DNA from: Wohlfahrtiimonas sp. G9077
Lineage (GTDB): Bacteria; Pseudomonadota; Gammaproteobacteria; Cardiobacteriales; Wohlfahrtiimonadaceae
Reading direction: 5' to 3'
Length of the DNA stretch: 64,000 bases
Assembly: GCF_002252155.1 (NCBI RefSeq)
Contig: NZ_NEFD01000004.1
Span: forward strand, 149,287 to 213,286
Part shown: positions 20,661-31,013 of the stretch, piece by piece
Layout of the letters: every line of letters starts with the position of its first letter
Numbering within the stretch: the stretch's first letter is position 1
Made by a program: the position numbers and the translations under genes
Notes under the pieces: generated by a model
Seen by the model: the letters and a program-made list of their open reading frames with translations, nothing else
What the model was told of the DNA's origin: nothing
Database searches by the model: none

Positions 20661-21555
20661 AAAGATCCTTTTCACCTTCAGGGCGAGTTTTAAAGCGGCG
20701 ATGCGCCCATAAATATTGCTCGGGGGCTTCGATGATCCATGATTCAAACATTTTATTCAAACGCTCGCAATCTTCCATGGGCGACTCAGATGGAAAATGG
20801 TCAAGGGCAGGCAGGATTTTAACGCGATATTGATGGCCTTCACGAATGCAATAATAGGGCAGCACTTTGGCTTTGCCCACTTTGGCCATTTGGGATGTTG
20901 CTGTGATCATCAGCGCTTTGACGCCAAAGAAGTCCACAAACACATGATCACTGCCGCCGTAGTTTTGATCCGGTGCATACCAAAGGAGCTTGCCTTGACG
21001 AAGGAGTTTGATGGTTTTGCGAATTTCGTTGCGATTGACGGGCTCATTTTGTGATTGAGCGGTGCGCATTTTAAATTGGCGCTCTTCATAGGCGCGGTTT
21101 TTATGCTGACGATACATCGCCACAAAGGGCGTTTTGAGCGTAATGGCGCGGGCGCCCAACTCAAGGTTACAAAAGTGCACCGTCAATAAAAGGGCGCCAT
21201 CACCGGAAGATTTGACGGCCTCTAAATGTTCTAAACCTTCATAGATAAAGAGATCTTTGACTTGATCCTCAGGCTTTAACCAAGCGGCTAAGGTTTCAAA
21301 AATGCCCATGCCAAGGGCTTTAAAGTTCGCTTGAACGAGTTTGGTTTGTGCATCTTTTGATAAATCAGGGAAGCACAACGCAATGTTGCGCTCCACAATG
21401 TGGCGGCGTTTTTTCGCCACATAGTACGAGAGCATGCCAATGCCTTTGCCTGCGGCTAGTAAGATGGGCATTGGCAATCTCGCAATGTATTTGCCAACCC
21501 AGAAGCCTAAGGCAATCGCATGATCTTTAATCCAATTCGGCTTGTGGTATTGCAT
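20653..21555 (-). CDS. Lipid A late acyltransferase family protein (LpxL/HtrB-like)
   Basis: Predicted inner-membrane acyl-ACP-dependent acyltransferase for lipid A. The 300-residue protein has an N-terminal hydrophobic region and the HX4E catalytic motif as HFCNLE near residue 127. The common C-terminal EQYLWAHRRFKTRPEGE is present. It shares an 8-base overlap with the heptosyltransferase-like gene, so core sugar and acyl chain addition are transcribed together. A second member lies at 34057-34974. Which of the two is the lauroyl- or myristoyl-type enzyme is not resolvable here. Confidence 0.88.
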   Translation of the reverse strand: MQYHKPNWIKDHAIALGFWVGKYIARLPMPILLAAGKGIGMLSYYVAKKRRHIVERNIALCFPDLSKDAQTKLVQANFKALGMGIFETLAAWLKPEDQVKDLFIYEGLEHLEAVKSSGDGALLLTVHFCNLELGARAITLKTPFVAMYRQHKNRAYEERQFKMRTAQSQNEPVNRNEIRKTIKLLRQGKLLWYAPDQNYGGSDHVFVDFFGVKALMITATSQMAKVGKAKVLPYYCIREGHQYRVKILPALDHFPSESPMEDCERLNKMFESWIIEAPEQYLWAHRRFKTRPEGEKDLYE

Positions 21556-21557
21556 GA

Positions 21558-22034
21558 TTACTGTTTGTTTTGATCACAAATTGGTGCGATGAAATGCACA
21601 GCTGTGTCCCAAGGTTGCTCAATCCATGTATCTTGTGATACATCGATGACGTTAAAGTCCACCAAAGGTTTGCCTTGTGGTTTTGCAAAAATGGTGACGA
21701 AGTATGCTTTTGGATACAATTGACGGATCAATTTTGCCGTATTGCCAGAGTCCACTAAGTCATCGATGATGACAAAGCCTTCGCCTTCATTCGGTAAATT
21801 ACACTCTTTGACGAGTTGCATGTCTGTTTGCTGTTGATATTCATGGTAGCTTGCAATGCACAAAGTATCCACGTAACGAATGTTCAATTCGCGCGCAACG
21901 ATCGCAGAAGGTACTAAACCACCACGACTGACCGCAATGATCCCTTTCCACTCTTGACGTTCGATTAAATGTTGAGATAAAGCTTTCCCGTGAACTTGGA
22001 GCATATCCCAAGTAACTAAATATTTTTTCGACAT
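21558..22034 (-). CDS. gpt: Xanthine(-guanine) phosphoribosyltransferase
   Basis: Purine salvage enzyme that makes XMP and GMP from the free base and PRPP. The 158-residue protein starts [20 protein letters not shown]. The PRPP-binding loop is [13 protein letters not shown] near residue 88, and [15 protein letters not shown] is typical of E. coli Gpt. The frame is open upstream to 22328, overlapping the rimO start region; the extension has no similarity I recognise and is dropped. It lies 2 bases upstream of the acyltransferase gene. Confidence 0.94.
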   Translation of the reverse strand: MSKKYLVTWDMLQVHGKALSQHLIERQEWKGIIAVSRGGLVPSAIVARELNIRYVDTLCIASYHEYQQQTDMQLVKECNLPNEGEGFVIIDDLVDSGNTAKLIRQLYPKAYFVTIFAKPQGKPLVDFNVIDVSQDTWIEQPWDTAVHFIAPICDQNKQ

Positions 22035-22101
22035 TTTGGTTTCCAGTAGATGAGGTTCTGATATAAAATAGCCGGTTATTATAGTTTTTTTTCTTTGATT
22101 A

Positions 22102-22144
22102 CACCAGTCAAAACATTTGCTGATTTGACTGGTGATCTTTTTTT
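22102..22144 (+). terminator. Terminator-like hairpin in the rimO leader
   Basis: An 11-bp perfect stem CACCAGTCAAA / TTTGACTGGTG (22102-22112 with 22124-22134) with an 11-base loop is followed by ATC and T7 (22138-22144). It is in the sense orientation of rimO and ends 13 bases before its GTG start. The gene on the left (gpt) runs the other way, so this does not close an upstream gene; a leader attenuator for rimO is the simplest reading, but no alternative pairing was proven. Confidence 0.6.
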
Positions 22145-22157
22145 GTAAGGTTAGACA

Positions 22158-23474
22158 GTGACGACTCCTAAGATTGGCTTTGTTTCCCTCGGTTGCCCAA
22201 AAGCATTGGTTGACTCCGAATATATCTTGACGCAATTGCGTACAGAAGGATATGAAATTGTTCCACAATACAATGATGCGGACCTTGTTGTGGTCAACAC
22301 TTGTGGCTTTATTGATTCTGCGGTGCAAGAGAGTTTAGATGCCATTGGCGAAGCGTTGGATGAAAATGGCAAAGTGATTGTCACCGGCTGTTTAGGTGCT
22401 AAAGCTGACACCATTTTGGAAAAATATCCCAATGTATTGAGTGTGACCGGCCCACATGCATTCCAAGAATTGATGGGCGCTGTGCACCATCATTTGCCAA
22501 AACCACATGATCCATTCATGGATTTAGTGCCACAAGCGGGCATCAAATTGACGCCGCGCCATTATGCATATTTAAAAATTGCTGAAGGTTGTAATCACAG
22601 TTGTACCTTCTGCATCATTCCGACGATGCGCGGTAAACATCAATCGTATCCTGTGGAAAATGTATTGTCACAGGCGAAAAAATTGGTAAGTTCAGGCGTT
22701 AAAGAGTTATTGGTGGTGGCGCAAGATACCAGTGCTTATGGCGTGGATGTGAAATATAAAACAGGCTTTGCCGATGGTAAACCTGTCAGAACACACATTC
22801 AAAACCTTTGTGAAGAGCTTGGCAAAATGGATGCTTGGGTGCGTTTGCATTACATCTATCCTTATCCGCATGTGGATCATTTGATTCCCTTGATGGCAGA
22901 AGGCAAAATTTTGCCATACATCGATGTGCCCATGCAGCATGCATCACCACGCATTTTAAAAGCGATGAAGCGCCCGGCAAACAGTGAAAATATGTTGATG
23001 CGTATCAAAAAATGGCGCGAAATTTGCCCTGAAATCACCATTCGTTCGACATTCATTGTGGGTTTCCCAGGGGAAACGGAAGAAGAGTTCCAAATGCTCT
23101 TAGATTTCATTGAAGAGGCACGTTTAGATCGCGTGGGTGCATTCATTTATTCGCCAGTAGAAGGCGCACCGGCCAATGACATTGCAGAACTCATTCCGGT
23201 TGAGATTCAAGAAGAACGTTTAGGTCGCTTTATGGAGCTTCAAGCGCGCATTTCTGCAGAGAAATTGGCCCTTAAAGTGGGACAAACGTTAGAAGTGTTG
23301 GTGGATGATTTTGATGCTGAAAATGGCGTGGCCATCGGTCGCACCAAAGCCGATGCACCCGAGATTGATGGTTTGGTCTACATTGATGGCGCCGATGCTT
23401 CGTGTGTGGGTAAAATTGTCAATGTCTTGATTGATGAAGCGGACACCTATGATTTATATGGTGAGCTCATCTAA
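22158..23474 (+). CDS. rimO: Ribosomal protein S12 methylthiotransferase
   Basis: Radical-SAM enzyme that adds a methylthio group to the conserved Asp of ribosomal protein S12. It has 438 residues (E. coli 441). The N-terminal MTTase cluster ligands are C13, C49 and C78; the radical-SAM cluster is C145-x3-C149-x2-C152 in [17 protein letters not shown], and a TRAM domain ends the protein. [12 protein letters not shown] distinguishes RimO from MiaB. The start is GTG with AAGG seven bases upstream. It is preceded by the hairpin at 22102-22144. Confidence 0.97.
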   Translation: MTTPKIGFVSLGCPKALVDSEYILTQLRTEGYEIVPQYNDADLVVVNTCGFIDSAVQESLDAIGEALDENGKVIVTGCLGAKADTILEKYPNVLSVTGPHAFQELMGAVHHHLPKPHDPFMDLVPQAGIKLTPRHYAYLKIAEGCNHSCTFCIIPTMRGKHQSYPVENVLSQAKKLVSSGVKELLVVAQDTSAYGVDVKYKTGFADGKPVRTHIQNLCEELGKMDAWVRLHYIYPYPHVDHLIPLMAEGKILPYIDVPMQHASPRILKAMKRPANSENMLMRIKKWREICPEITIRSTFIVGFPGETEEEFQMLLDFIEEARLDRVGAFIYSPVEGAPANDIAELIPVEIQEERLGRFMELQARISAEKLALKVGQTLEVLVDDFDAENGVAIGRTKADAPEIDGLVYIDGADASCVGKIVNVLIDEADTYDLYGELI

Positions 23475-23532
23475 CATGAGTTTTGTGCCGAATTAAGCTA
23501 CACTATGGAAGTTAAAATTCACGAAATGGGTA

Positions 23533-25626
23533 ATGATAATGGCCAATGATATTTACAGAATTCTTTATGTTGAAAGCAGTGCAGAAAAGGTCACTCAACT
23601 CAAGCAGTTGATTCGTGTGTCGAGTGTTGAGAGTAAAATCACTTTTGATGTGGCAACGACAGATTCTGTGGATGGCGTCAAAGTTGCCCTAACGAAAGAA
23701 GGTTGTGACTTAATTCTGTTGCAAGATTCACCGAAAGTGCCGGATTTAAAAGAGATCACAGATGCCATCGGCATGCAAAGCGTGCCGGTGCTTGTGTTAG
23801 TGGCAGAGGAGCAATTTCTAGAAAAACGCCAAATCATGATGCAAGAAGGGGCGCTGGATGTGGGCTCATTGCAGCAAAGTGATGTATTGTTTAAACAGAT
23901 CGTGCGTGCCATTTTTGAGCGTAAAAATCAGCAAGGTTACCGCCAAACGTTAGAAAAAAACGCTCAACTCTCCGAAATCACTGCGCAATTGGCCGCGCAA
24001 TCTGAAGATTTAATTGCTTATTTTGGTGCCGCCGATGGCCTATTTTTATATGCCAACCAAGCCTTTTTAAAATATTTTGGCTGGCAAGATTTTAATGAAT
24101 TGGCCGCAACCACAGCACTTGAATACATTGGTGCAGAGCAATCGGCAACCTTTAAAAAGATGATGAAGATTGCGAGCAAAACAGGCAAAGAACAACAAGC
24201 GATGCTTAATCTCATCAATCCACGCACGGGCAGTGCTTTGGAAGAAATGGTGACGATTAAACCTGCGATGCACGAAGAATTGCCTTGTCTTGAGATCTTT
24301 GTGGCCCAATCGAATGCAGGGCCAGCGGCGCCAGTTGTGGTGGAAGCGGCGCCTTCGATGGCGGCACAGTTTTATAATCGTTTGGCCTTCATTGAAAATT
24401 TATCCAACTTTGTGGGCAGTTCATCTTGGTTGGTGAGTTTGGTGTTGGAAGATTATTTTAATTTCCGCAAAAAATATGGCGTGGAGATTTTAGAATCCTA
24501 CTTCATTGGATTGGCCAAACATTTAGAATCACAGATCAGTAATCTACATTATGCGCGCTATTCTGATGAAAGCATTGTGCTATTGCTCACCAACAGCGAC
24601 ATGACCAAAGTCGATCGCTTAGGCATGGCGATTGTGGCCAGCGCAGAAGGTTATGTATTTAAGGCGGGCGATGCAAGTTTTCATGGTGCCTTTTCCTTCT
24701 CTTACACCAATTTAGGCGATTCGGTCGATGGCATCAATGATGCGTGCGCGCGCTTAGATGAGTTATCGGGCTTATTAGAAACGCGCGTTGTCTTTACAGA
24801 TAAAAAAGAGGAATCAACGCGCGCCATTCAAGCGGTTCAGCATGGCGTTGAAACATTGGAAGTTGGCGACATCGATGAAGAGTACATGCCACTCTTTACC
24901 GCATTAAACAGTGACAATGTGCGTCAAACGTACATTCCGGTGGCAGACTTTTTGGCTCAAGGCCAAGAGAATTACATTGCAAGCTTTGCCCTGCGTGATG
25001 AAAAGGGCGAACCTGTGGTTTGGAATCGAAGTTTCACGTTTACCTCAGACAATGTCTTGATGCGTGATTTGGATCAATTCATGCTCTCAACAGCTGCGGA
25101 TAACCTTGCTAAGGTTGAGGGCGGCAATAAACGCATTTTAGTGCCGTTATCCATGTACTTTTTAACCAAGCCTGAATATTTGATCGATTGGATTGAGAAA
25201 AATGCCAAAGCGCCATGCAGCAGTCATCAAATCATCTTTGGTTTGGCAGAAGAGGTGGTGGATGAGCATTTTGAGGCGGCCAAACACTTCTTTAGCATCA
25301 TTGCCGATGCAGGCTTTGCTGGCATGGTGTATGACGTTGTCGACATCACTTCAACCATGGTCAGTGAGCTTGATGTGGCGATGGTGGCATTGTCCGAAAA
25401 CTGTATTGGCCGAATGAGCCGCAGCATCTCGAGTGATGAGATGATTAAATTGCCAAAATTATTACAAGATTTAGAGCGCAAAGGCGCAGGTTTAATGGCC
25501 ACGGGCGTTAATTCACCCACAAGCATGACATTGGTTTGGGAATACACCATTCCTTATGCTTCTGGCACGATGATTGGTGCGGTGACAGAGTCATTGGACT
25601 TTGATTTTTCACAAGTGATTATGTAA
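23533..25626 (+). CDS. FimX-like multidomain protein, degenerate REC-PAS-GGDEF-EAL
   Basis: The 697-residue architecture and length resemble Pseudomonas FimX, a c-di-GMP receptor that controls type IV pilus assembly. Residues about 6-130 look like a receiver domain without a clear phospho-Asp site. A PAS-like stretch follows at about 150-265, a GGDEF-like domain at about 280-430 and an EAL-like domain at about 445-690. The GGDEF signature is replaced by YSDES near residue 343, and the EAL signature is not recognisable after TYIPVADFL near 466, so neither cyclase nor phosphodiesterase activity is expected. pilT and a pilF-type gene in the window support a pilus role. The family match is by eye. 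Confidence 0.7.
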   Translation: MIMANDIYRILYVESSAEKVTQLKQLIRVSSVESKITFDVATTDSVDGVKVALTKEGCDLILLQDSPKVPDLKEITDAIGMQSVPVLVLVAEEQFLEKRQIMMQEGALDVGSLQQSDVLFKQIVRAIFERKNQQGYRQTLEKNAQLSEITAQLAAQSEDLIAYFGAADGLFLYANQAFLKYFGWQDFNELAATTALEYIGAEQSATFKKMMKIASKTGKEQQAMLNLINPRTGSALEEMVTIKPAMHEELPCLEIFVAQSNAGPAAPVVVEAAPSMAAQFYNRLAFIENLSNFVGSSSWLVSLVLEDYFNFRKKYGVEILESYFIGLAKHLESQISNLHYARYSDESIVLLLTNSDMTKVDRLGMAIVASAEGYVFKAGDASFHGAFSFSYTNLGDSVDGINDACARLDELSGLLETRVVFTDKKEESTRAIQAVQHGVETLEVGDIDEEYMPLFTALNSDNVRQTYIPVADFLAQGQENYIASFALRDEKGEPVVWNRSFTFTSDNVLMRDLDQFMLSTAADNLAKVEGGNKRILVPLSMYFLTKPEYLIDWIEKNAKAPCSSHQIIFGLAEEVVDEHFEAAKHFFSIIADAGFAGMVYDVVDITSTMVSELDVAMVALSENCIGRMSRSISSDEMIKLPKLLQDLERKGAGLMATGVNSPTSMTLVWEYTIPYASGTMIGAVTESLDFDFSQVIM

Positions 25627-25637
25627 GGGGATCAACA

Positions 25638-26147
25638 ATGACAATGACTCGACGCAGTGTATTGCTAGGCGCAGCTGCCTTAATGCTTACCGGTTGTGGT
25701 TTTCATTTGCGTGGCGCCATCAAATGGCCGAAAGCGTATCAAAATGTTTATATGGCAGGTTATAACCCCGATGATCGCCAAACCTTTTACAGTGCCGTGG
25801 CCAAATATTTTCCTGATCATGTGCAATTGGTGCAAAATGAAGCGAATGCTGACTTGATCATTCAGGTGCTCTCTGAACAACAAAGTTCACGCGCTGTGTC
25901 AGGCTTAGCGGTGGATCGTGCCACAGAAGAAGTGGTGACGTTAACCATTGTGGTGCAAGTGAAAGATCGTGATGGTCAAGAGATTTTACCGCCAACAACA
26001 TTGATGCGTGAGCGTGACTTTAGCTATCAAGAAGCGGCGTTACTCAGTAAATCCACCGACAGCCAACGTGTATCTGCAGCGCTTCGCGAAGAGCTTGCCG
26101 CCATGTTCATGCGCCGTTTAGAAGCGGCATTACGAGTCCAGCCATGA
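25638..26147 (+). CDS. lptE: LPS assembly lipoprotein LptE
   Basis: Outer-membrane lipoprotein that plugs and assembles LptD for lipopolysaccharide insertion. The 169-residue precursor has a lipobox LTGC with Cys near residue 20, followed by GFHLRGAIKWP as in LptE. AAGGGGA precedes the ATG. The C-terminal part is alpha-helical and charged. It lies 11 bases after the FimX-like gene and overlaps dtd by 4 bases. The usual leuS and holA neighbours are absent. Confidence 0.9.
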   Translation: MTMTRRSVLLGAAALMLTGCGFHLRGAIKWPKAYQNVYMAGYNPDDRQTFYSAVAKYFPDHVQLVQNEANADLIIQVLSEQQSSRAVSGLAVDRATEEVVTLTIVVQVKDRDGQEILPPTTLMRERDFSYQEAALLSKSTDSQRVSAALREELAAMFMRRLEAALRVQP

Positions 26148-26581
26148 TTGCCTTGATTCAACGGGTCAATCACGCCAGTGTCAAGGTGGATGGCAAAGTC
26201 ATCGGGGCGATTGATGCCGGTTTATTGGCGCTTGTGGCCATTGAGAAACATGACACGCCACAAACGGTGGAAAAGATGGTGGAAAAAATCGTCCATTATC
26301 GAATTTTTTCTGATGATGCCGGTAAAATGAATCGCTCATTACAAGATGTTGATGGCGGATTGTTATTGGTGTCGCAATTTACGTTGCTGGCCAATACCGA
26401 TAAAGGGCGCCGTCCATCCTTTACAGAAAGCCCGCCGGTTGAGATGAGCATGGCGCTGTATGCGCACAGCATAGAACATGCCAAAACATTGCTGCCAACG
26501 GTGGCACAAGGGGAATTTGGGGCCGATATGAAAGTATCCTTAGAAAACGATGGCCCTGTCACATTTTGGTTAGAAGTGTAG
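26144..26581 (+). CDS. dtd: D-aminoacyl-tRNA deacylase
   Basis: Removes D-amino acids mischarged on tRNA. The 145-residue length is standard. Visible motifs: IQRVNHASVKVDGKVIG at the start, the substrate-site SQFTLLANTDKGRRPSF, and the cross-subunit NDGPVTFWLE at the end. Its ATG overlaps the lptE stop codon (ATGA), and ruvB starts directly at the base after its stop. Confidence 0.97.
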   Translation: MIALIQRVNHASVKVDGKVIGAIDAGLLALVAIEKHDTPQTVEKMVEKIVHYRIFSDDAGKMNRSLQDVDGGLLLVSQFTLLANTDKGRRPSFTESPPVEMSMALYAHSIEHAKTLLPTVAQGEFGADMKVSLENDGPVTFWLEV

Positions 26582-27589
26582 ATGATAGAATCCGATAGAA
26601 TATTGATCAGCGGTGAAAAGCAGCGCGAAGAAACCGTCATTGATCGCGCCATTCGCCCCAAACGTTTACAAGATTACACAGGGCAAGCGGCGCTTCGCAA
26701 TCAGTTAGAAATTTTCATCACGGCGGCACGCAATCGTGGTGAAGCGCTCGATCATGTGCTGCTCTTTGGGCCGCCAGGATTGGGAAAAACAACGCTTGCG
26801 CACATCATTGCCCATGAGTTGGATGTGGGGTTAAAGCAAACTTCTGGCCCTGTACTTGAAAAAGCAGGGGATTTGGCGGCATTATTGACGAATTTAGAGC
26901 CCAATGATGTGCTGTTCATCGATGAGATCCATCGTTTAAGCCCGATGATTGAAGAGGTGCTCTATCCTGCGCTTGAGGATTATCAGCTCGACATCATGAT
27001 CGGTGAAGGGCCCGCAGCCCGCTCCATTAAAATTGATTTGCCGCCCTTTACATTGGTGGGCGCCACAACGCGGGCAGGATTATTAACCTCGCCGCTGCGT
27101 GATCGCTTTGGCATCATGTCCCGCTTGCAGTTTTATTCCAATGATGAATTGACCAACATTGTGTTGCGCTCAGCCTCACTGTTGAATGTGGAATTGATGC
27201 CAGAGGGCGCCGCTGAAATAGGGAAGCGCTCCCGCGGTACGCCAAGGATTGCCAATCGTTTATTGCGCCGCGTGCGCGATGTGGCAGAGGTGCGTTCAAA
27301 TGGCGTCATTGATGTGGCCATTGCTAAAGAAGCATTAAACATGTTGGAAATTGATGCCTATGGTTTAGATGAGCACGATCGCCGTTTGTTGCAGTTGATT
27401 GTGGAAAAATTTTCAGGCGGTCCTGTGGGGTTAGATACGATTGCCTCAGCTTTAGGGGAAGATCGCGGTACGTTAGAAGATGTGATTGAGCCTTACTTGA
27501 TTCAAGAGGGCTTCATTATGCGCACCCCAAAAGGTCGCGTGGCCACTGAAAAGTGTTGGCAATATTTTGGCTTAGAGATGGAAGCATGA
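26582..27589 (+). CDS. ruvB: Holliday junction branch-migration helicase RuvB
   Basis: Hexameric AAA+ motor that drives branch migration with RuvA. The 335-residue protein has Walker [10 protein letters not shown] near residue 63, Walker [11 protein letters not shown] near 115, sensor [18 protein letters not shown], and a C-terminal winged-helix domain. It begins immediately after the dtd stop with no gap. ruvA and ruvC are not in the window, which is unusual because ruvA commonly sits next to ruvB. Confidence 0.97.
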   Translation: MIESDRILISGEKQREETVIDRAIRPKRLQDYTGQAALRNQLEIFITAARNRGEALDHVLLFGPPGLGKTTLAHIIAHELDVGLKQTSGPVLEKAGDLAALLTNLEPNDVLFIDEIHRLSPMIEEVLYPALEDYQLDIMIGEGPAARSIKIDLPPFTLVGATTRAGLLTSPLRDRFGIMSRLQFYSNDELTNIVLRSASLLNVELMPEGAAEIGKRSRGTPRIANRLLRRVRDVAEVRSNGVIDVAIAKEALNMLEIDAYGLDEHDRRLLQLIVEKFSGGPVGLDTIASALGEDRGTLEDVIEPYLIQEGFIMRTPKGRVATEKCWQYFGLEMEA

Positions 27590-28545
27590 TGCAAAAAACA
27601 GGTGGATTGATCATCGGATTACAAGGTACAACCGTCACGACTCAAGAGCGTGCATGGCTTATGCATCCTTTGGTGGTGGGCGTGATTTTATTCACCCGCA
27701 ATTATGAAAGCTTAGAGCAGCTCATTTTGTTGACGGCAAAAATCAAAATGATCAACCCGAAATTAATGATCTCTGTGGATCATGAAGGTGGGCGCGTTCA
27801 GCGTTTTCGTGAGGGATTCAGCCGTTTACCACCGATGGGATCATTAAAAGAGTTGTATGCACAAAATATGCATTCAGCCCTCATGCAAGCGGAGCATTAT
27901 GGTTATGTGATGGCTTCAGAGCTCAAGCAAGTGGGTGTGGATTTTAGCTATGCGCCCGTGTGTGACATTGATTATGGGCACAATACCGTGATTGGCGATC
28001 GCGCCTTTCACAGTGAGCCCGATGCTGTGGCAGCATTGGTGATGGCCTTTTATCAAGGCATTCGTCGCGCTGGCTCCATTGGTGTGGCTAAGCATTTTCC
28101 GGGACATGGTTATGTGTCAGTGGATACCCATTTAGGGATTGGCATTGATGAGCGCTCGCTTGATGAGATCGAACGCACAGATTTATTGCCCTTCATCACA
28201 TTGATTGATGCGGGCATAGAAGGCGTGATGCCTGCACACATCATCTATACAGCGATTGATGATGCCCATACAGCGGTCACTTCACGCACATGGCTCACTT
28301 ATCTTCGTAATGTGTTGCATTTTGACGGCGCGATCATCAGTGATGATTTAGACATGCAAGGGGCGGCACATTTAGGCAGTGCGATTGAAAAAGCACAAGC
28401 CTGCTTTGATGCAGGCATTGACATCATTTTGTGCTGCAATGATTTTGCGGCGATTGAGGAACTGTTATCACTGACCACAGAGCGCAGCCTCAGTGAGGAT
28501 GTGCGCTTTCGTTGTGAAGTGATGCGAGCCCATTTACAACATTGA
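27586..28545 (+). CDS. nagZ: Beta-N-acetylhexosaminidase NagZ
   Basis: Cytoplasmic GH3 enzyme that cleaves GlcNAc from anhydro-muropeptides in peptidoglycan recycling. The 319-residue protein has the family motifs [16 protein letters not shown] and [14 protein letters not shown], the latter holding the flexible loop with the catalytic His-Asp dyad. The ATG at 27586 overlaps the ruvB stop; the longer open frame from 27553 lies inside ruvB and is rejected. The last 56 bases overlap the tail of the convergent gene ending at 28490. Confidence 0.95.
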   Translation: MMQKTGGLIIGLQGTTVTTQERAWLMHPLVVGVILFTRNYESLEQLILLTAKIKMINPKLMISVDHEGGRVQRFREGFSRLPPMGSLKELYAQNMHSALMQAEHYGYVMASELKQVGVDFSYAPVCDIDYGHNTVIGDRAFHSEPDAVAALVMAFYQGIRRAGSIGVAKHFPGHGYVSVDTHLGIGIDERSLDEIERTDLLPFITLIDAGIEGVMPAHIIYTAIDDAHTAVTSRTWLTYLRNVLHFDGAIISDDLDMQGAAHLGSAIEKAQACFDAGIDIILCCNDFAAIEELLSLTTERSLSEDVRFRCEVMRAHLQH

Positions 28546-29278
28546 TGGGCAGGCGCTTACACATGTGAGGATCAAAGCGCATGCCTAAATCGTAATGTAA
28601 AACGCCATCAGGATCACGATACGCATAGGCATAATGATCATCATAATAATGCCATACATAGAGTGCATCAATGGGAAAACCGGCCTCAATTTTCAACTTT
28701 TTGGTTAAAGTTTTATTGAGGTGAAAGCAGCCCATGAATTCTAAATCATGGGCTTTGAGCCCATCTTCATCGATCAATAAGTCACCATATTCATAGCGCA
28801 TAAATGGCGCGATGCCACGCTCTTCTTGATCAGTCAATCCTGTGGTACCAAACCAATCGGCCGTTTCTAAAGCGCAAGCTTCGGCCCGTTCATTGCGTTC
28901 AAAAACATCATCGGTGATGAAATCATCTTTCAGGACATAAAAGAATTCTGTTTTGCAGTGCCCTGAATAAAAGAGCTCAGCATTTGAATTGGGTAAAGGC
29001 ACAGCAATATTGTGCATGCCTTGAATGAGGGAGGGATCATTTTCTTCGCTGAGCCATAAAAATTGTGACACCACAATGTGTAAAGCGGCATCAATGGGAT
29101 CAAAACGACGAGAGAGCTCAATGGTGGTGTGTTCAGATAAACCTTCGGCAGAAAGCTGCATGCGCTCAGGCAAGGCTAAGAAATCTTGATAGGATTGTGT
29201 TTTTAACGCATCAACCAGCGCTTCAAAGATGGCATTGTCTTTTGTATGTATTGTTTTTAACACAATGATCGTCTCCAT
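28490..29278 (-). CDS. Unrecognised conserved-type protein of about 262 residues
   Basis: I do not recognise this protein. It is acidic, soluble, without a signal peptide or membrane segments, and rich in aromatic residues in its C-terminal half (a VWHYYDDHYAYAYRDPDG stretch near residue 220). The ATG at 29278 is used; a GTG at 29296 is possible, and neither has a clear ribosome site. The codon pattern resembles the neighbours and the frame stays open over 780 bases, so it is probably real. It is a single gene, convergent with nagZ and overlapping its last 56 bases. No function is proposed. Confidence 0.7.
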   Translation of the reverse strand: METIIVLKTIHTKDNAIFEALVDALKTQSYQDFLALPERMQLSAEGLSEHTTIELSRRFDPIDAALHIVVSQFLWLSEENDPSLIQGMHNIAVPLPNSNAELFYSGHCKTEFFYVLKDDFITDDVFERNERAEACALETADWFGTTGLTDQEERGIAPFMRYEYGDLLIDEDGLKAHDLEFMGCFHLNKTLTKKLKIEAGFPIDALYVWHYYDDHYAYAYRDPDGVLHYDLGMRFDPHMCKRLPINVVNGLASLHNESAHPH

Positions 29279-29403
29279 TTTGGTAACAATGCTCACTAGT
29301 TTACGGGGAATTGAAAAAAATACTTTGATCTAGTGACAGTTTTTGCTTTAAAAAACATTTAACTGCATTAAAATGTAAACTTTTGTCGATGGGATTGAAA
29401 GGT

Positions 29404-30255
29404 ATGACCTATTTTGTGGGCGCACATGTCAGCGCATCCGGCGGGGTTGATTTAGCGCCGCAACGAGCGAAAGAGATTGGGGCAAATGCATTTGCCTTAT
29501 TTACAAAAAATCAGCGCCAATGGAAAGCAAAACCGCTTGAGCCCAAAGTGATTGCCAATTTTAAAAAAGAGTGTTTTAAACTTGGCTTTAAGGGCAACCA
29601 AATTTTGCCCCATGACAGTTATCTCATTAATTTAGGGCATCCGGAAACAGAAGGGCTCAACAAATCGCGTGAAGCCTTTTTAGATGAGTTGCAACGCTGC
29701 GAGCAATTGGGCATTGAGTTGTTGAACTTTCATCCGGGCAGTCATTTAAATAAAATCAATGTTTCTGATTGTTTAGCGCGCATTGGCGAGTCCATTAACA
29801 TTGCGCTGGATCAAACGAAAAATGTGGTAGCAGTGATTGAAAACACGGCAGGGCAAGGCAGCAATTTAGGCTTTGAGTTTGAGCAATTGGCAGAAATCAT
29901 TGATCATGTGGAAGATAAAAGCCGCGTGGGCGTATGCATCGATACTTGTCATGCCTTTGTGGCAGGGTATGATTTACGCACGTTTGAAGCGTGTGAAAAA
30001 ACATTCACAGCCTTTGATGAGATCGTCGGTTATCGATATCTACGTGCCATGCATTTAAACGATGCGAAAACAGACTTTGAAAGCCGCGTGGATCGCCATG
30101 CAAGTTTAGGACAAGGCACCATTGGTTTAGGGGCATTTGAATACATCATGCAGCAACCACAATTTGAAGGCATTCCCTTGATTTTAGAAACCACAAATCC
30201 TGAGATTTGGGATCAAGAGATCGGTTTATTGCGCAGTTTTACACAGGAAGCATGA
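29404..30255 (+). CDS. nfo: Endonuclease IV
   Basis: AP endonuclease of base excision repair, a zinc-dependent TIM barrel of 283 residues (E. coli 285). Family features: GAHVSASGG at the start, [10 protein letters not shown], the zinc-ligand segments [36 protein letters not shown] and [21 protein letters not shown], and ILETTNP at the end. In-frame starts at 29383 (TTG) and 29389 (ATG) lie just upstream; 29404 fits the family N-terminus. rsmJ overlaps its last 4 bases. Confidence 0.96.
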   Translation: MTYFVGAHVSASGGVDLAPQRAKEIGANAFALFTKNQRQWKAKPLEPKVIANFKKECFKLGFKGNQILPHDSYLINLGHPETEGLNKSREAFLDELQRCEQLGIELLNFHPGSHLNKINVSDCLARIGESINIALDQTKNVVAVIENTAGQGSNLGFEFEQLAEIIDHVEDKSRVGVCIDTCHAFVAGYDLRTFEACEKTFTAFDEIVGYRYLRAMHLNDAKTDFESRVDRHASLGQGTIGLGAFEYIMQQPQFEGIPLILETTNPEIWDQEIGLLRSFTQEA

Positions 30256-31004
30256 TGGATTCATTAGCATTAATTTTGCCAGAAGATGGGCAAATGCCAA
30301 CATTGGCCAATACTTACACAGTGCAAGGCACAGATGTGACTTACCCATCATTTGTGTGGGATGGGCAATCGCTCTTTTGGCAAGATGAAGCGAAACAAAA
30401 ATTAAAAGTGGACTTTGCCTCCCCAAAACAGTTGTGGCGTTTTTCTAAACTCAATAAAGCCCAAGAGCCCATTTTACGGGCTTTAAAATGGAAAAATGGC
30501 GAAGGTCAAACGGTGTGGGATTTAACGGCAGGACTTGGGCGCGATGGTGGATTGCTGGCATATTCTGGTTGTACAGTGACATTCTTTGAGCGCAACCCCA
30601 CGTTGCAAATTCTGCTCTCTGAGGCGATTTTTAGCCTGCAAACAGAGATGCCAGAGATGGCCGCGCGCATTACGTTAAATGCCATGAGCTCGATTGATCA
30701 TTTAAAATTGGCATTAAAAGATGACACCATGGTATTGCCAAACAGTTGTTATATGGATCCGATGTATCCGCATCGCAAAAAATCAGCCTTGGTGAAATTA
30801 GATCTACGCATGGTGCGTGATTTAGTGGGCGATGATCCAGACAGTGCAGAGTTACTGTCATTGGCGATTGATTTGCTAAAAAGTGGCCGTGGCATGCAGC
30901 GCGTGGTGGTCAAGCGTCCAGCGAAATCAGAATATTTGGGGGATTTTAAACCCAGTTACAGCGTTGAAGCGCCCAATACGCGCCTCGATGTCTATGTGCC
31001 TTAA
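30252..31004 (+). CDS. rsmJ: 16S rRNA guanine-1516 N2-methyltransferase
   Basis: SAM-dependent methyltransferase for m2G1516 of 16S rRNA, 250 residues. Motif I is [17 protein letters not shown] near residue 86, an acidic FFERNPTL follows, and the catalytic [15 protein letters not shown] near 160 is characteristic of the RsmJ/YhiQ family. The ATG overlaps the nfo stop codon, giving a translationally coupled pair. Confidence 0.93.
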   Translation: MMDSLALILPEDGQMPTLANTYTVQGTDVTYPSFVWDGQSLFWQDEAKQKLKVDFASPKQLWRFSKLNKAQEPILRALKWKNGEGQTVWDLTAGLGRDGGLLAYSGCTVTFFERNPTLQILLSEAIFSLQTEMPEMAARITLNAMSSIDHLKLALKDDTMVLPNSCYMDPMYPHRKKSALVKLDLRMVRDLVGDDPDSAELLSLAIDLLKSGRGMQRVVVKRPAKSEYLGDFKPSYSVEAPNTRLDVYVP

Positions 31005-31013
31005 GGAGTCAAC

